Origin: an uncultured bacterium
Lineage (GTDB): Bacteria > Bacteroidota > Bacteroidia > Bacteroidales > Bacteroidaceae
NCBI GenBank assembly: GCA_905215555.1
Contig: CAJMQU010000042.1
Location: forward strand, 1 to 40,499
Length of the DNA: 40,499 nucleotides
Direction: 5' to 3'
Below, piece by piece: positions 32,003 to 40,499 of this stretch. The number at the start of each line of letters is the position of its first letter. Position 1 is the stretch's first letter. The notes beneath the pieces were generated by a model. That model had not been told where the DNA came from. It saw only the letters and a program-made list of their open reading frames with translations, and ran no database searches. The translations under genes were made by a program, and so were the position numbers.

Positions 32003-32761
32003 CTAATCATTGTTCACTGCTTTCGGATATCTATGGAACCAACTGTTCATTTTCAGTTTGATAACCCCGAAGACAGCTTCTCCGAAGATACTGCTGTTCA
32101 TTTTAGAAGTACCTAGTTCCCGATTGATGAAAATAACAGGTACTTCCGTTATTTTGAAACCACATTTGTAGGCAGTGAATTTCATTTCGATCTGGAAAGC
32201 ATAACCCTTGAAGCGGATACCGTCGAGATCAATGGTTTCCAAAACTTTCCGGCGATAGCACTTGAATCCTGCGGTGGTATCATGCACCGGCAATCCTGTG
32301 ATGATACGTACATATTTAGAGGCAAAGTAGGACATCAGTACACGTCCCATAGGCCAGTTCACCACATTGACACCGCTGACGTAGCGTGAACCGATGGACA
32401 GATCGGCGCCATCCTCGGCACAAGCTTTGTACAAGCGGGGAAGGTCGGCAGGATTGTGGCTGAAATCGGCATCCATCTCAAAGATATAATCGTAATGATG
32501 CTCCAGAGACCATTTGAATCCGGTGATGTAAGCGGTTCCCAATCCCAACTTGCCTTTGCGCTCTATCATGAACAGGCGTTCGGGGAATTCCTGCTGCAAG
32601 GTTTTGACAATGGCGGCAGTACCGTCAGGTGAGCCGTCTTCAATAATAAGGATATGGAATACTTTTTCCAGGGCGAAAACGGCGCGGATGATGTTTTCGA
32701 TGTTCTCCCGTTCATTGTATGTGGGAATGATAACGATGCTGTCCGATGTCTGCATATTCAT
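32003..32761 (-). CDS. Polyprenol-phosphate mannosyltransferase-like GT2 enzyme
   Basis: The 252-residue GT2 protein carries the DPM1 hallmarks: VIIPTYNERENI at the start, IIEDGSPDGT, FEMDADFSHNP (DxD-type metal site), GSRYVSGVNVVNWP, and TTAGFKCYRR. Such enzymes transfer mannose or glucose to a polyprenyl phosphate at the membrane, supplying sugar for glycan or glycoprotein synthesis. It has no C-terminal membrane domain. It is the first gene of an operon with pyrC and the MetH-activation protein, and has its own promoter divergent from mfd. Confidence 0.87.
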   Translation of the reverse strand: MNMQTSDSIVIIPTYNERENIENIIRAVFALEKVFHILIIEDGSPDGTAAIVKTLQQEFPERLFMIERKGKLGLGTAYITGFKWSLEHHYDYIFEMDADFSHNPADLPRLYKACAEDGADLSIGSRYVSGVNVVNWPMGRVLMSYFASKYVRIITGLPVHDTTAGFKCYRRKVLETIDLDGIRFKGYAFQIEMKFTAYKCGFKITEVPVIFINRELGTSKMNSSIFGEAVFGVIKLKMNSWFHRYPKAVNND

Positions 32762-32784
32762 AAAAAGAGGATTCTTATTGGGAA

Positions 32785-32818
32785 CAAAGTTAAGTGTTTT
32801 CTACCACATACGAACAAA
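32785..32818 (-). promoter_or_regulatory. Promoter of the mannosyltransferase–pyrC operon
   Basis: On the minus strand TTTG (32818-32815), a 22-base spacer and TAACTTTG (32792-32785). The -7 box lies 24 bases before the ATG. Confidence 0.62.
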
Positions 32819-32834
32819 ACTAAGGATTATTTAG

Positions 32835-32842
32835 TAATTTTG
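32835..32842 (+). promoter_or_regulatory. -7 box of mfd
   Basis: TAATTTTG, a perfect match that ends only 8 bases before the mfd ATG at 32851, so the mRNA leader would be almost absent. No TTTG at -33 was found. Confidence 0.45.
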
Positions 32843-32850
32843 CACTCGTT

Positions 32851-35800
32851 ATGATGACAATTACTGAGCTACAACAACGATATGCCGCTCATCCCAATGT
32901 GGAAGCAATGAGGGGCTTACTAAAGAAATCGTCCGTCCGTTCCCTATTCTGCGAAGGTCTGTGCGCTTCTGCCGCTTCGTTGTTCTCATCCGTGTTGGTG
33001 CAGCGGGGAGGCTGCCCTTTTGTCTTTATTTTGGGAGATCTGGAAGAGGCGGGCTACTTTTACCACGACCTTACACAGATTTTAGGAACGGAGAAAGTTC
33101 TGTTTTTTCCTTCTTCCTTCCGTCGTGCCATCAAATACGGGCAGAAGGATGCAGCTAATGAGATTCTCCGTACCGAAGTGCTGAGTCGGTTGCAGAAAAA
33201 CGAGGAAGGGCTATGCGTGGTTACTTATCCCGATGCTTTGGCTGAGAAGGTGGTTTCCCGTAAGGAATTGGGAGACAAAACGCTGAAACTGCATACAGCC
33301 GAAAGGGTGGATATGAATTTCATTACCGATGTGTTGCGTAGTTACGGTTTTGAATATGTCGACTATGTGTATGAACCGGGACAGTATGCCGTACGTGGTA
33401 GCATTGTCGATGTCTTCTCTTTTTCTTCCGAATATCCTTTCCGTATAGATTTTTTTGGTGATGAGGTGGAAAGCCTCCGTACTTTTGAAGTCGATTCCCA
33501 GCTCTCTAGAGAAAAGAAAGACAGCATTGTGATTGTTCCTGATTTAAGTCACAGTCTGGAGCAAGGGGGTAGTGGGGGTATGGTGTCTTTTCTTGATTTC
33601 CTGCAACCCGATACCATATTGGCAATGCGTGACTTTCTTTGGTTGCGCGAACGTATTCAGACGGTGCATGATGAATCACTCACTCTGCAGGCTATTGCAG
33701 CCCGTGAAGCGGAAGAAAACGGTTCCATCACTTTAGAAGGAAAATTGATTGATGGTGGAGAGTTTACTTTGCGTGCGCTTGATTTCCGCCGCATGGAATT
33801 TGGTAATAAACCTACCGGTACGCCGGATGCCACCGTTACTTTCAAGACTACTGCCCAACCCATCTTCCATAAGAATTTCGATATGGTGGCGGACTCATTC
33901 AAGGAATATCTTTCACTCGGCTACACCTTATATATATGTAGCGACAGTATGAAGCAAACCGACCGTATCCGCGCGATTTTTGAAGATCGTGGAGACAAGA
34001 TTTCCTTCACAGCTGTAGAACGTACTCTGCACGAGGGATTTGCGGATAACACTTTGCGCTTTTGCATCTTCACAGATCATCAGTTGTTCGACCGTTTCCA
34101 TAAATACAACCTGAAGAGTGACAAGGCCCGTAGTGGTAAAGTAGCCCTGAGTCTGAAAGAACTCAATCAGTTTACACCGGGCGATTATGTAGTGCATACC
34201 GATCATGGTGTAGGGCGTTTTGCCGGACTGGTACGTATTCCTAACGGTGACACTACCCAGGAAGTGATGAAACTGGTCTATCAGAATGAAGACGTTGTGT
34301 TTGTCTCTATTCATTCTCTGCACAAAGTTTCCAAATACAAAGGAAAAGAAGGTGAGGCGCCGCGTTTGAATAAGTTGGGTACAGGTGCCTGGGAGAAGCT
34401 GAAAGACCGCACTAAATCAAAAATCAAGGATATTGCGCGTGATCTCATCAAACTCTATTCCCAGCGTCGTGAAGAGAAAGGGTTTCAATACAGTCCGGAC
34501 AGTTTCCTGCAACGGGAGTTGGAGGCATCTTTTATTTATGAAGACACTCCTGATCAGAGTAAGGCAACGGCCGATGTGAAAGCTGATATGGAAAGTGCCC
34601 GCCCTATGGACCGGCTGGTGTGCGGTGATGTTGGTTTCGGAAAGACGGAAGTGGCTGTGCGTGCAGCCTTTAAAGCTGTGGCGGATAATAAGCAGGTGGC
34701 TGTACTGGTGCCTACAACCGTATTAGCTTACCAACATTTTCAGACTTTCCGCGACCGGCTGAAAGAACTTCCCTGCCGGGTAGAATATCTGAGCCGTGCC
34801 CGCACCGCTGCACAGGCGAAAGCCGTAGTGAAAGGACTTACTGATGGGGATGTGAATATTCTCATCGGCACCCACCGTATTCTTGGTAAAGACGTGAAGT
34901 TTAAAGATTTGGGACTGCTCATCATTGATGAAGAGCAAAAGTTCGGCGTAAGTGTGAAAGAAAAACTGCGTCAACTGAAGGTGAACGTGGATACCTTGAC
35001 CATGACAGCCACACCTATTCCCCGAACTCTACAATTCTCCTTGTTGGGTGCCCGTGACCTTTCGGTGATACAAACTCCGCCACCTAATCGTTACCCCATT
35101 CAGACGGAGGTACATACTTTTAACGAGGAAATCATTGCTGATGCCATTAACTTTGAGATGAGTCGTAACGGACAAGTCTTCTTCGTCAACAATCGTATTT
35201 CCAATCTCATCGAGTTGAAGATGATGATAGAACGCCATATTCCTGATTGCCGCGTAGCTATCGGCCACGGTCAGATGGAACCTGCCGAACTGGAAAAGAT
35301 CATCTTCGACTTCGTGAACTATGATTACGATGTATTACTTGCCACTACCATCATAGAGAGCGGCATCGACATTCCGAATGCCAACACTATCATCATCAAC
35401 CAGGCTCAGAACTTTGGTTTGAGTGATTTGCACCAGATGCGTGGGCGTGTAGGGCGCAGTAATAAGAAAGCATTCTGTTACTTGCTTGCCCCTCCTTTGT
35501 CCTCGCTTACTCCTGAGGCGAAACGCCGTTTGCAGGCTATCGAAAATTTCTCAGACCTTGGCAGTGGCATTCATATCGCTATGCAAGACCTGGATATTCG
35601 TGGTGCGGGCAATATGCTGGGTGCAGAACAAAGCGGCTTCATTGCCGACCTTGGTTACGAAACCTATCAGAAGATACTTTCTGAAGCTGTCCACGAACTG
35701 AAGACGGACGAGTTTGCTGAACTCTATGCCGAAGAGTTGAAGGGAGACGGTGCTATTAGCGGCGAGCAGTTTGTAGATGAATGTCAGGTAGAGAGTGACC

Positions 35801-36240
35801 TGGAACTTTTGTTGCCCGCGACTTATGTGACCGGTAGCAGTGAGCGTATGCTTCTTTACCGTGAACTGGACAGTCTGGTGCTGGACAAAGATGTGGAAGC
35901 TTTCCGCACTCGTCTGGAAGACCGTTTCGGACCTATTCCACCGGAAACAGAAGAATTATTGCGCATTGTGCCTCTTCGTCGTCTGGCAGCTCGTATGGGC
36001 ATAGAGAAGGTTTTCTTGAAAGGCGGACGCATGTCGCTGTTCTTTGTTTCCAATCCAGACAGCCCGTATTATCAGAGCCAGGCATTTGGTAAGGTCATTG
36101 CGTACATGATGAAATATACCCGTAGGTGCGACTTGCGTGAACAGAACAACAGGCGTTCCATGCTGGTGAAAGATGTACGGACTGTGGAGGAAGCGGTTTG
36201 TGTGATGCAAGAGATAGTGGCGATGCAGATAGAAGAATAA
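32851..36240 (+). CDS. mfd: Transcription-repair coupling factor Mfd
   Basis: Mfd removes stalled RNA polymerase from damaged DNA and brings in UvrA. The 1129-residue product has the UvrB-like N-terminal modules (about 1-330), the CarD-like polymerase-interacting domain (FTPGDYVVHTDHGVGRFAG, about 441), the RecG-type motor with Walker A GDVGFGKTEVAVRAAF (about 591), DEEQ (about 692) and motif VI QMRGRVGRS, and the TRCF C-terminal domain (from about 970). All motor motifs are intact. It is divergent from the mannosyltransferase gene, and its stop lies 4 bases from the convergent hybrid regulator gene. Confidence 0.97.
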   Translation: MMTITELQQRYAAHPNVEAMRGLLKKSSVRSLFCEGLCASAASLFSSVLVQRGGCPFVFILGDLEEAGYFYHDLTQILGTEKVLFFPSSFRRAIKYGQKDAANEILRTEVLSRLQKNEEGLCVVTYPDALAEKVVSRKELGDKTLKLHTAERVDMNFITDVLRSYGFEYVDYVYEPGQYAVRGSIVDVFSFSSEYPFRIDFFGDEVESLRTFEVDSQLSREKKDSIVIVPDLSHSLEQGGSGGMVSFLDFLQPDTILAMRDFLWLRERIQTVHDESLTLQAIAAREAEENGSITLEGKLIDGGEFTLRALDFRRMEFGNKPTGTPDATVTFKTTAQPIFHKNFDMVADSFKEYLSLGYTLYICSDSMKQTDRIRAIFEDRGDKISFTAVERTLHEGFADNTLRFCIFTDHQLFDRFHKYNLKSDKARSGKVALSLKELNQFTPGDYVVHTDHGVGRFAGLVRIPNGDTTQEVMKLVYQNEDVVFVSIHSLHKVSKYKGKEGEAPRLNKLGTGAWEKLKDRTKSKIKDIARDLIKLYSQRREEKGFQYSPDSFLQRELEASFIYEDTPDQSKATADVKADMESARPMDRLVCGDVGFGKTEVAVRAAFKAVADNKQVAVLVPTTVLAYQHFQTFRDRLKELPCRVEYLSRARTAAQAKAVVKGLTDGDVNILIGTHRILGKDVKFKDLGLLIIDEEQKFGVSVKEKLRQLKVNVDTLTMTATPIPRTLQFSLLGARDLSVIQTPPPNRYPIQTEVHTFNEEIIADAINFEMSRNGQVFFVNNRISNLIELKMMIERHIPDCRVAIGHGQMEPAELEKIIFDFVNYDYDVLLATTIIESGIDIPNANTIIINQAQNFGLSDLHQMRGRVGRSNKKAFCYLLAPPLSSLTPEAKRRLQAIENFSDLGSGIHIAMQDLDIRGAGNMLGAEQSGFIADLGYETYQKILSEAVHELKTDEFAELYAEELKGDGAISGEQFVDECQVESDLELLLPATYVTGSSERMLLYRELDSLVLDKDVEAFRTRLEDRFGPIPPETEELLRIVPLRRLAARMGIEKVFLKGGRMSLFFVSNPDSPYYQSQAFGKVIAYMMKYTRRCDLREQNNRRSMLVKDVRTVEEAVCVMQEIVAMQIEE

Positions 36241-36244
36241 CCGA

Positions 36245-39200
36245 CTATGCCATTTTTCTTTCATTTATTTTTTGCTTGTATTGATTGGGCGTCATGCCGG
36301 AGAATTCTTTGAATCGTTTTATGAAATAGCTGGTAGAACTGAATCCCAGCTGCATGGCTAGTTCTGTAATTGAAATATCCGGTTGTTGTTCAATACTTCT
36401 ATAGGCTAATTTGAGTTTAATATTTATGATAAATTCGTTAGGTGTCATACCGGTTATTGCCTTTATTTTTGTGAAGTATTTGGTGCGTCCTATGCAAAGT
36501 TTTTGTGCCAAAAAATCAACGCTGAATACAGGATTTTCCAGATTCTTTTCGATTAATTCGATGGATTTGTCTAATAAAGCCTGGTCTAATGCAGAGGTGG
36601 CTATCAATTCACTGCTGGAATTGCTCTCTTTGGCGTATTTTTGTTGTAATGTTCTACGTAGATTGATTAAATTATTGCATCTGACAATCAATTGCTTAAT
36701 ACTGAAAGGCTTACATATGTAATCATCGGCTCCCAGTTTTAGGCCTTCAATAATGTATTCGGAAGCATTTTGTGATGTCAACAAAATGATTGGAATATGA
36801 GACGTCTTAATGTTGTTTTTTAGTTTCTGACATAATTCTGTTCCGGACATTTCTGGCATAACGACGTCACTGATAATGATGTCGGGCAGAATAGACAGAG
36901 CTTTTTCATATCCTTTTTCCCCATTTTCAGCCGTTTCTACATTGTAGAGGGCAGAAAAGACTTCTATAAGCAGTTGCCTGAGTTCCTTATTATCTTCTAT
37001 AATCAACAGCGTATAAGGCTTTCCACTATTTTCTGTTTTTTCCGTATCTTCTTCATTTAGTGTATCTATGGAGGCGAAATCAGCTATATGTAGGTTACTA
37101 TCTTTTATAATAGGTAAATTTTCTTGAATATTGTTGAGAGGATATTCTATATTGGTTGGCAGTTGCAGTGTGAAGCAGCTGCCTTTTCCCTTGATGCTTT
37201 TAACGGTAATAACTCCCTTATGTGCTTCTACTATGTTTTTAGTGTAGGCTAGGCCGATTCCTGTTCCTATATTGTTTGTAAAGCAGGTGTTGTCTGTTTG
37301 GTAAAATCTTACAAATATATTCTCTAATTCTCCGGAACTGATACCTACTCCTGTATCTGATACTTCCAATGTAATTTTCATGTTCTCATACTTTAATCGC
37401 ACAAGAATGCTGCCATTTTCCGGTGTGAATTTGAAGGCATTGGATAGCAAGTTGAACAGTGCCTTTTCAATTAGCTGTTTGTCAAAGTAGAAAGAAATGT
37501 CTTTTTGTTCGGCCAGTAATGTTAAATTTATTTTTCTTGTTTGCGCATACTCTTTGAAAGAATCTACTACATCATTCACTATTTCTGTTAAGTTATGACA
37601 GTTCACTTTTAAAGGGGTAAATCCTTGTTCCTGCTTCCTAAACTCCATCAATTCTATGATGAGTTGATTTAATCTGGTAATATTTCTCCAAATATTCAGT
37701 AATTTGGCATTTAATTTCGGAGGTATATTCTTACCTTGTAACAGCAGTTCCACTTGATTGGATATAAGTGTTAAAGGCGTTTTAAATTCGTGAGATATAT
37801 TGGTGAAAAAGCGTAGTTTGCTTTGGTTGAGTTGTTCCATGTTTCTCTTCTGCTCTTTTTCTATTTTTAGAGATGAGCGCAAAATGATGACTTGGTATGC
37901 TTCGTACAGTAACAGAATGGCTAATAAGATATATAATAAATAGGCAAAAGGAGTTTGATAGAAAGGAGGATTTATTATTATATCAAGCTTACGCTTGGGA
38001 AATTCTCCGTTAGCTAAGGCTACGTCTCCTTGAATATGAAGCGTGTATTTATCCGGTGATAGGTTTGTATAGCTTATCTCATTTAAACTATTGGTACGTT
38101 TCCATTCTTTGTCGAAAGGTTCCAATTTATATTTTATGCCACAAGTGAAAGAGGCGGCATAATTATTGGTATATGCTTTGATTCCTATGGCATGTTGGTC
38201 GTAAGGTAATTCAATCCTGTTGGTGTAAAGAATGGATTGTTGAAGTGTTTTTCCGGCTGAATCTGCTTCCAATGGAGTGTCATTGACGGAAATTTCTGAT
38301 ATACCCACCTGGTAATGTTCCGGTTTGTTGAAAATTTGCTTTAATGGAAATGAACAGAACATATTGATTCCGTTTAAATAGACATTATCGTTCCGATCCA
38401 GAAATAAGCAGTTACTGTTTACCTGAAAAGTAGACAAGAATCGACTTTTATCAATATTGGTAATTTCTTTTTCATTATCTATGTAAATAAGTCCTTCGTT
38501 GGTGACTATGAGTATACCGCCATACTTATCTTCACACATATCTATGACGTCTTTCATCAATAAAGCGTCTGCAGCAAAAGGTTTGAGTTCTGTTTCTCCT
38601 TTTCTTTTCCGGAATATTCCATGCCGCGAGGTTCCTATCAAGATATCTCCATTCCGGTTTTCAATAATCTTGTTGACTATACAGTTTTCTGATTTGCGGA
38701 TACAAATCTGTTGCCATGATTTATCTAGCAGATTATAGCAAAGCAGTTGGTTTTGGGCTGCAATCCATAATTGTTTCTGTGAGTCTAATAAGATTGTTGT
38801 GACAGACATCTTTTGTAGATCTACTTGTTTTGAAGAGAGTATGGTGCTTTGGTTGGTTTGTGTATCAAACATGCTGACTCCGTTATGTGTAGCTATTATT
38901 AGAGAATCATTATATGGGATTACTTCTCTGATACTATTGTTGTATAGTACATTTCTGAGAAATATTTGTGTAGACTGGTTTTGTAGACTATATTTTCTTA
39001 GTCCGCCAAGTAGTGTTCCAATCCATAGAATGTTTTTTTGCTTGTCCAGATATAGAGTTTGTACATTGTCCGCGAATGGCAATCTTTTTAATGTTTTGTC
39101 ATGCGTGTTGAAGAAGTATAAACCATCTCGTTCGGTTGCCATCCATAGGTTGCCTTCATTGTCTTCTACTGTTTTTCCGAAGATTGTATGTTTGGATGGG

Positions 39201-40219
39201 GACGATGGCATTGCATCTTTTGTAATGAAATGATAGGAAAAAGTGTTGTGTTCCGGATGGAAACAGTTGATTTCACCGTAAAATGATCCGCTCCAAATGG
39301 TGCCTTGCTGATCTTTCATTAAGCAATAGATAGATGCATCATTCAGAGTATAGGCATTTTCATTGATAAACTCATATTGCTGAAACTTTCTTTCTTTTTT
39401 ATCATATTTATTTAAACCGTTGAAAGTTGCAATCCATAAGTTACCAGCGTTGTCTTCACAAATAGACCGAACAATATTACTTGAAATACAATTATTGCTG
39501 TTTTCCGAGTAATTATAGTTCTTGATATTCTCATCATTGTCAATAAGAAATAATCCATTCCTTCGGGTGGCAACCCATATTTTTTGTTCCGAATCAATGT
39601 ATAGTTGGCGTATCTGATTAATATTCGATAGTATTTGTTTTATCTCTTTATTTCTTCTGATGAGAAATATGCCATCGTCTTTTGTGCCTATGTACAGATT
39701 TCCTTGGGATGTTTCCGTGATACAATCAATGATACAAGATTCTTTGGGTAGATGTAAGTACTGTTTCAAAGTATTGTTTTTCCATTGATAAATTGTGTTT
39801 TTATGACCTATCCATAGGCAGGAGTCCGAATAGTACATGCATTGCGAATAAGGAGTTATGGTACGAAAGTGATCTTTTCGTATGTTATATTCGATAATAC
39901 CCGAACGTGTCTCTATATAAATATGGCCGTTTTGATCACCCGTAATGGAGCGTACTAATTCTTCGGCATTCGGAATGTCAGTATATAGTTTTTGTATGAA
40001 CTTCATTTGAGTTCCATCATATCTGACTAATCCTCTTTTTGTTCCGAACCATATCATTCCGAATTCATCCTGATACATGGCATGAATTGTCGACTGATGC
40101 ATTCCTTTATTAATGGATATATGAGATGCATGTAGTTTTATGCTGTTATTTGCATAAAGAGGTATATAGGATGTATTTCCTATTAGTATATAAAGTATTA
40201 GTAAAATAGCGTTTTTCAT
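36245..40219 (-). CDS. Hybrid two-component system regulator (HTCS)
   Basis: A single 1324-residue chain combines all two-component parts. A signal peptide (about 1-24) leads to a periplasmic two-propeller sensor of Reg_prop repeats (IWFGTKRGL, IWVATRRNGL, LWIATFNGLNKY, LWMATERDGLYFF and similar, about 35-660), then a Y_Y_Y domain (to about 750) and a membrane helix (about 755-778). In the cytosol come HisKA (ISHEFKTPLTL, His about 809), the ATPase (NLLSNAFKFTP, DTGVGIS, GTGIGLAYTKN), a receiver (IIEDN near 1075, Asp in IIISDVVMP about 1117) and an AraC-type DNA-binding domain at the C-terminus. Such proteins sense oligosaccharides and switch on polysaccharide-utilisation genes, which usually lie next to them. 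The sugar is not evident. Codon use is visibly A+T-richer than in mfd. Confidence 0.94.
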   Translation of the reverse strand: MKNAILLILYILIGNTSYIPLYANNSIKLHASHISINKGMHQSTIHAMYQDEFGMIWFGTKRGLVRYDGTQMKFIQKLYTDIPNAEELVRSITGDQNGHIYIETRSGIIEYNIRKDHFRTITPYSQCMYYSDSCLWIGHKNTIYQWKNNTLKQYLHLPKESCIIDCITETSQGNLYIGTKDDGIFLIRRNKEIKQILSNINQIRQLYIDSEQKIWVATRRNGLFLIDNDENIKNYNYSENSNNCISSNIVRSICEDNAGNLWIATFNGLNKYDKKERKFQQYEFINENAYTLNDASIYCLMKDQQGTIWSGSFYGEINCFHPEHNTFSYHFITKDAMPSSPSKHTIFGKTVEDNEGNLWMATERDGLYFFNTHDKTLKRLPFADNVQTLYLDKQKNILWIGTLLGGLRKYSLQNQSTQIFLRNVLYNNSIREVIPYNDSLIIATHNGVSMFDTQTNQSTILSSKQVDLQKMSVTTILLDSQKQLWIAAQNQLLCYNLLDKSWQQICIRKSENCIVNKIIENRNGDILIGTSRHGIFRKRKGETELKPFAADALLMKDVIDMCEDKYGGILIVTNEGLIYIDNEKEITNIDKSRFLSTFQVNSNCLFLDRNDNVYLNGINMFCSFPLKQIFNKPEHYQVGISEISVNDTPLEADSAGKTLQQSILYTNRIELPYDQHAIGIKAYTNNYAASFTCGIKYKLEPFDKEWKRTNSLNEISYTNLSPDKYTLHIQGDVALANGEFPKRKLDIIINPPFYQTPFAYLLYILLAILLLYEAYQVIILRSSLKIEKEQKRNMEQLNQSKLRFFTNISHEFKTPLTLISNQVELLLQGKNIPPKLNAKLLNIWRNITRLNQLIIELMEFRKQEQGFTPLKVNCHNLTEIVNDVVDSFKEYAQTRKINLTLLAEQKDISFYFDKQLIEKALFNLLSNAFKFTPENGSILVRLKYENMKITLEVSDTGVGISSGELENIFVRFYQTDNTCFTNNIGTGIGLAYTKNIVEAHKGVITVKSIKGKGSCFTLQLPTNIEYPLNNIQENLPIIKDSNLHIADFASIDTLNEEDTEKTENSGKPYTLLIIEDNKELRQLLIEVFSALYNVETAENGEKGYEKALSILPDIIISDVVMPEMSGTELCQKLKNNIKTSHIPIILLTSQNASEYIIEGLKLGADDYICKPFSIKQLIVRCNNLINLRRTLQQKYAKESNSSSELIATSALDQALLDKSIELIEKNLENPVFSVDFLAQKLCIGRTKYFTKIKAITGMTPNEFIINIKLKLAYRSIEQQPDISITELAMQLGFSSTSYFIKRFKEFSGMTPNQYKQKINERKMA

Positions 40220-40243
40220 ATATATCTATTACTGATTGTGATA

Positions 40244-40251
40244 CAAAAATA
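40244..40251 (-). promoter_or_regulatory. -7 box of the HTCS gene
   Basis: Minus-strand TATTTTTG, a perfect match 24 bases before the ATG. No clear -33 box. Confidence 0.5.
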
Positions 40252-40386
40252 GTGTTTCACTCCCAGATTTGATAATACAATCGTTCAAATAATAGCAATA
40301 TTGTTCTTTTTAGTAAAGGAGAGATTTTGTGGATGAAATGAATATATATAAGAATTCTTGTTTTATTTGAGATTTGTATTTTTCCA

Positions 40387-40394
40387 TAGCTTTG
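40387..40394 (+). promoter_or_regulatory. -7 box of the divergent exported protein gene
   Basis: TAGCTTTG, a perfect match 31 bases before the ATG at 40426. The nearest TTTG (40366-40369) is 17 bases away, slightly short. An activator such as the HTCS may help here. Confidence 0.5.
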
Positions 40395-40425
40395 CAACCA
40401 AGAGTTATAATCTAAAAGTAAAGCT

Positions 40426-40499
40426 ATGACACATCAACTGATTACATTAGTATCGGTTCTTTTCTTGTCCTTTATAGTAGTTTCTACAGTACAGGGACA
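40426..40499 (+). CDS. Exported protein, N-terminus only (cut by window end)
   Basis: The frame opens with ATG and reads MTHQLITLVSVLFLSFIVVS, a typical signal peptide, then continues past the window edge. Only 24 codons are visible, so no family can be given. Its position, divergent from a hybrid two-component regulator, makes a glycan-utilisation gene such as a SusC-like receptor, glycosidase or other secreted protein likely; that part is inference. Confidence 0.6.
   Translation, partial: MTHQLITLVSVLFLSFIVVSTVQG

Overview
The window looks like chromosomal DNA from a gut Bacteroides or a close relative in the Bacteroidales. Evidence: a MutY–SSB–GldE gene order, anSME/ChuR, S46 dipeptidyl-peptidases, a hybrid two-component regulator, tryptophanase, a stand-alone MetH reactivation domain, and many matches to the Bacteroidetes promoter (-33 TTTG, -7 TAnnTTTG) instead of sigma-70 boxes. 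I saw no tRNA, rRNA, CRISPR array, insertion sequence or phage gene.

Layout. 1-4.9 kb: the first codons of an HU-like gene on the minus strand, then mutY and a tight ssb–gldE–phosphopantetheinyl transferase–degenerate M23 protein operon. 5-6.4 kb: tnaA, preceded by a perfect hairpin. 6.4-7.5 kb (minus strand): a small Fe-S protein and a GNAT protein, with a cobalamin riboswitch upstream that has no obvious B12 gene to control. 7.5-10 kb: a sensor kinase and OmpR-type regulator (minus). 10-10.85 kb: a long gene-free stretch with a tandem 22-bp dyad repeat. 10.85-16 kb: a transglutaminase-like protein, a possible small RNA unit, a DUF3805/DUF3806 protein, a Uup-like ABC-F ATPase and a PHP phosphatase.

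16-22.8 kb (minus): a lipoprotein thioredoxin with cytosolic TrxA, then an apparent operon of anSME (chuR), DPP7-type and DPP11-type S46 peptidases. 23-29.7 kb: an envelope-themed block containing a DUF4369 lipoprotein, PlsC, a membrane metallophosphoesterase, a candidate membrane anti-sigma protein and an ECF sigma factor. Facing away from the sigma gene is a lipoprotein followed by two paralogous proteins with a CarboxypepD_reg-like domain and a beta barrel. 29.7-32.8 kb (minus): polyprenol-phosphate mannosyltransferase, pyrC and the MetH activation protein in one operon. 32.85-36.24 kb: mfd. 36.2-40.5 kb: a 1324-residue hybrid two-component system, visibly richer in A+T, and the start of a divergent exported protein that is cut by the window end.

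Most genes are ordinary Bacteroides core genes. The items most worth following are the cobalamin riboswitch without a recognised target, the compact transcription unit at 12.13-12.29 kb that could be a small RNA, the complementary pair of S46 peptidases sharing a transcript with anSME, the ECF sigma / membrane protein / phosphoesterase block facing the beta-barrel pair, and the palindrome at the tnaA start region. Start codons were moved inward in several genes where a promoter or signal peptide shows that the longest reading frame is too long.
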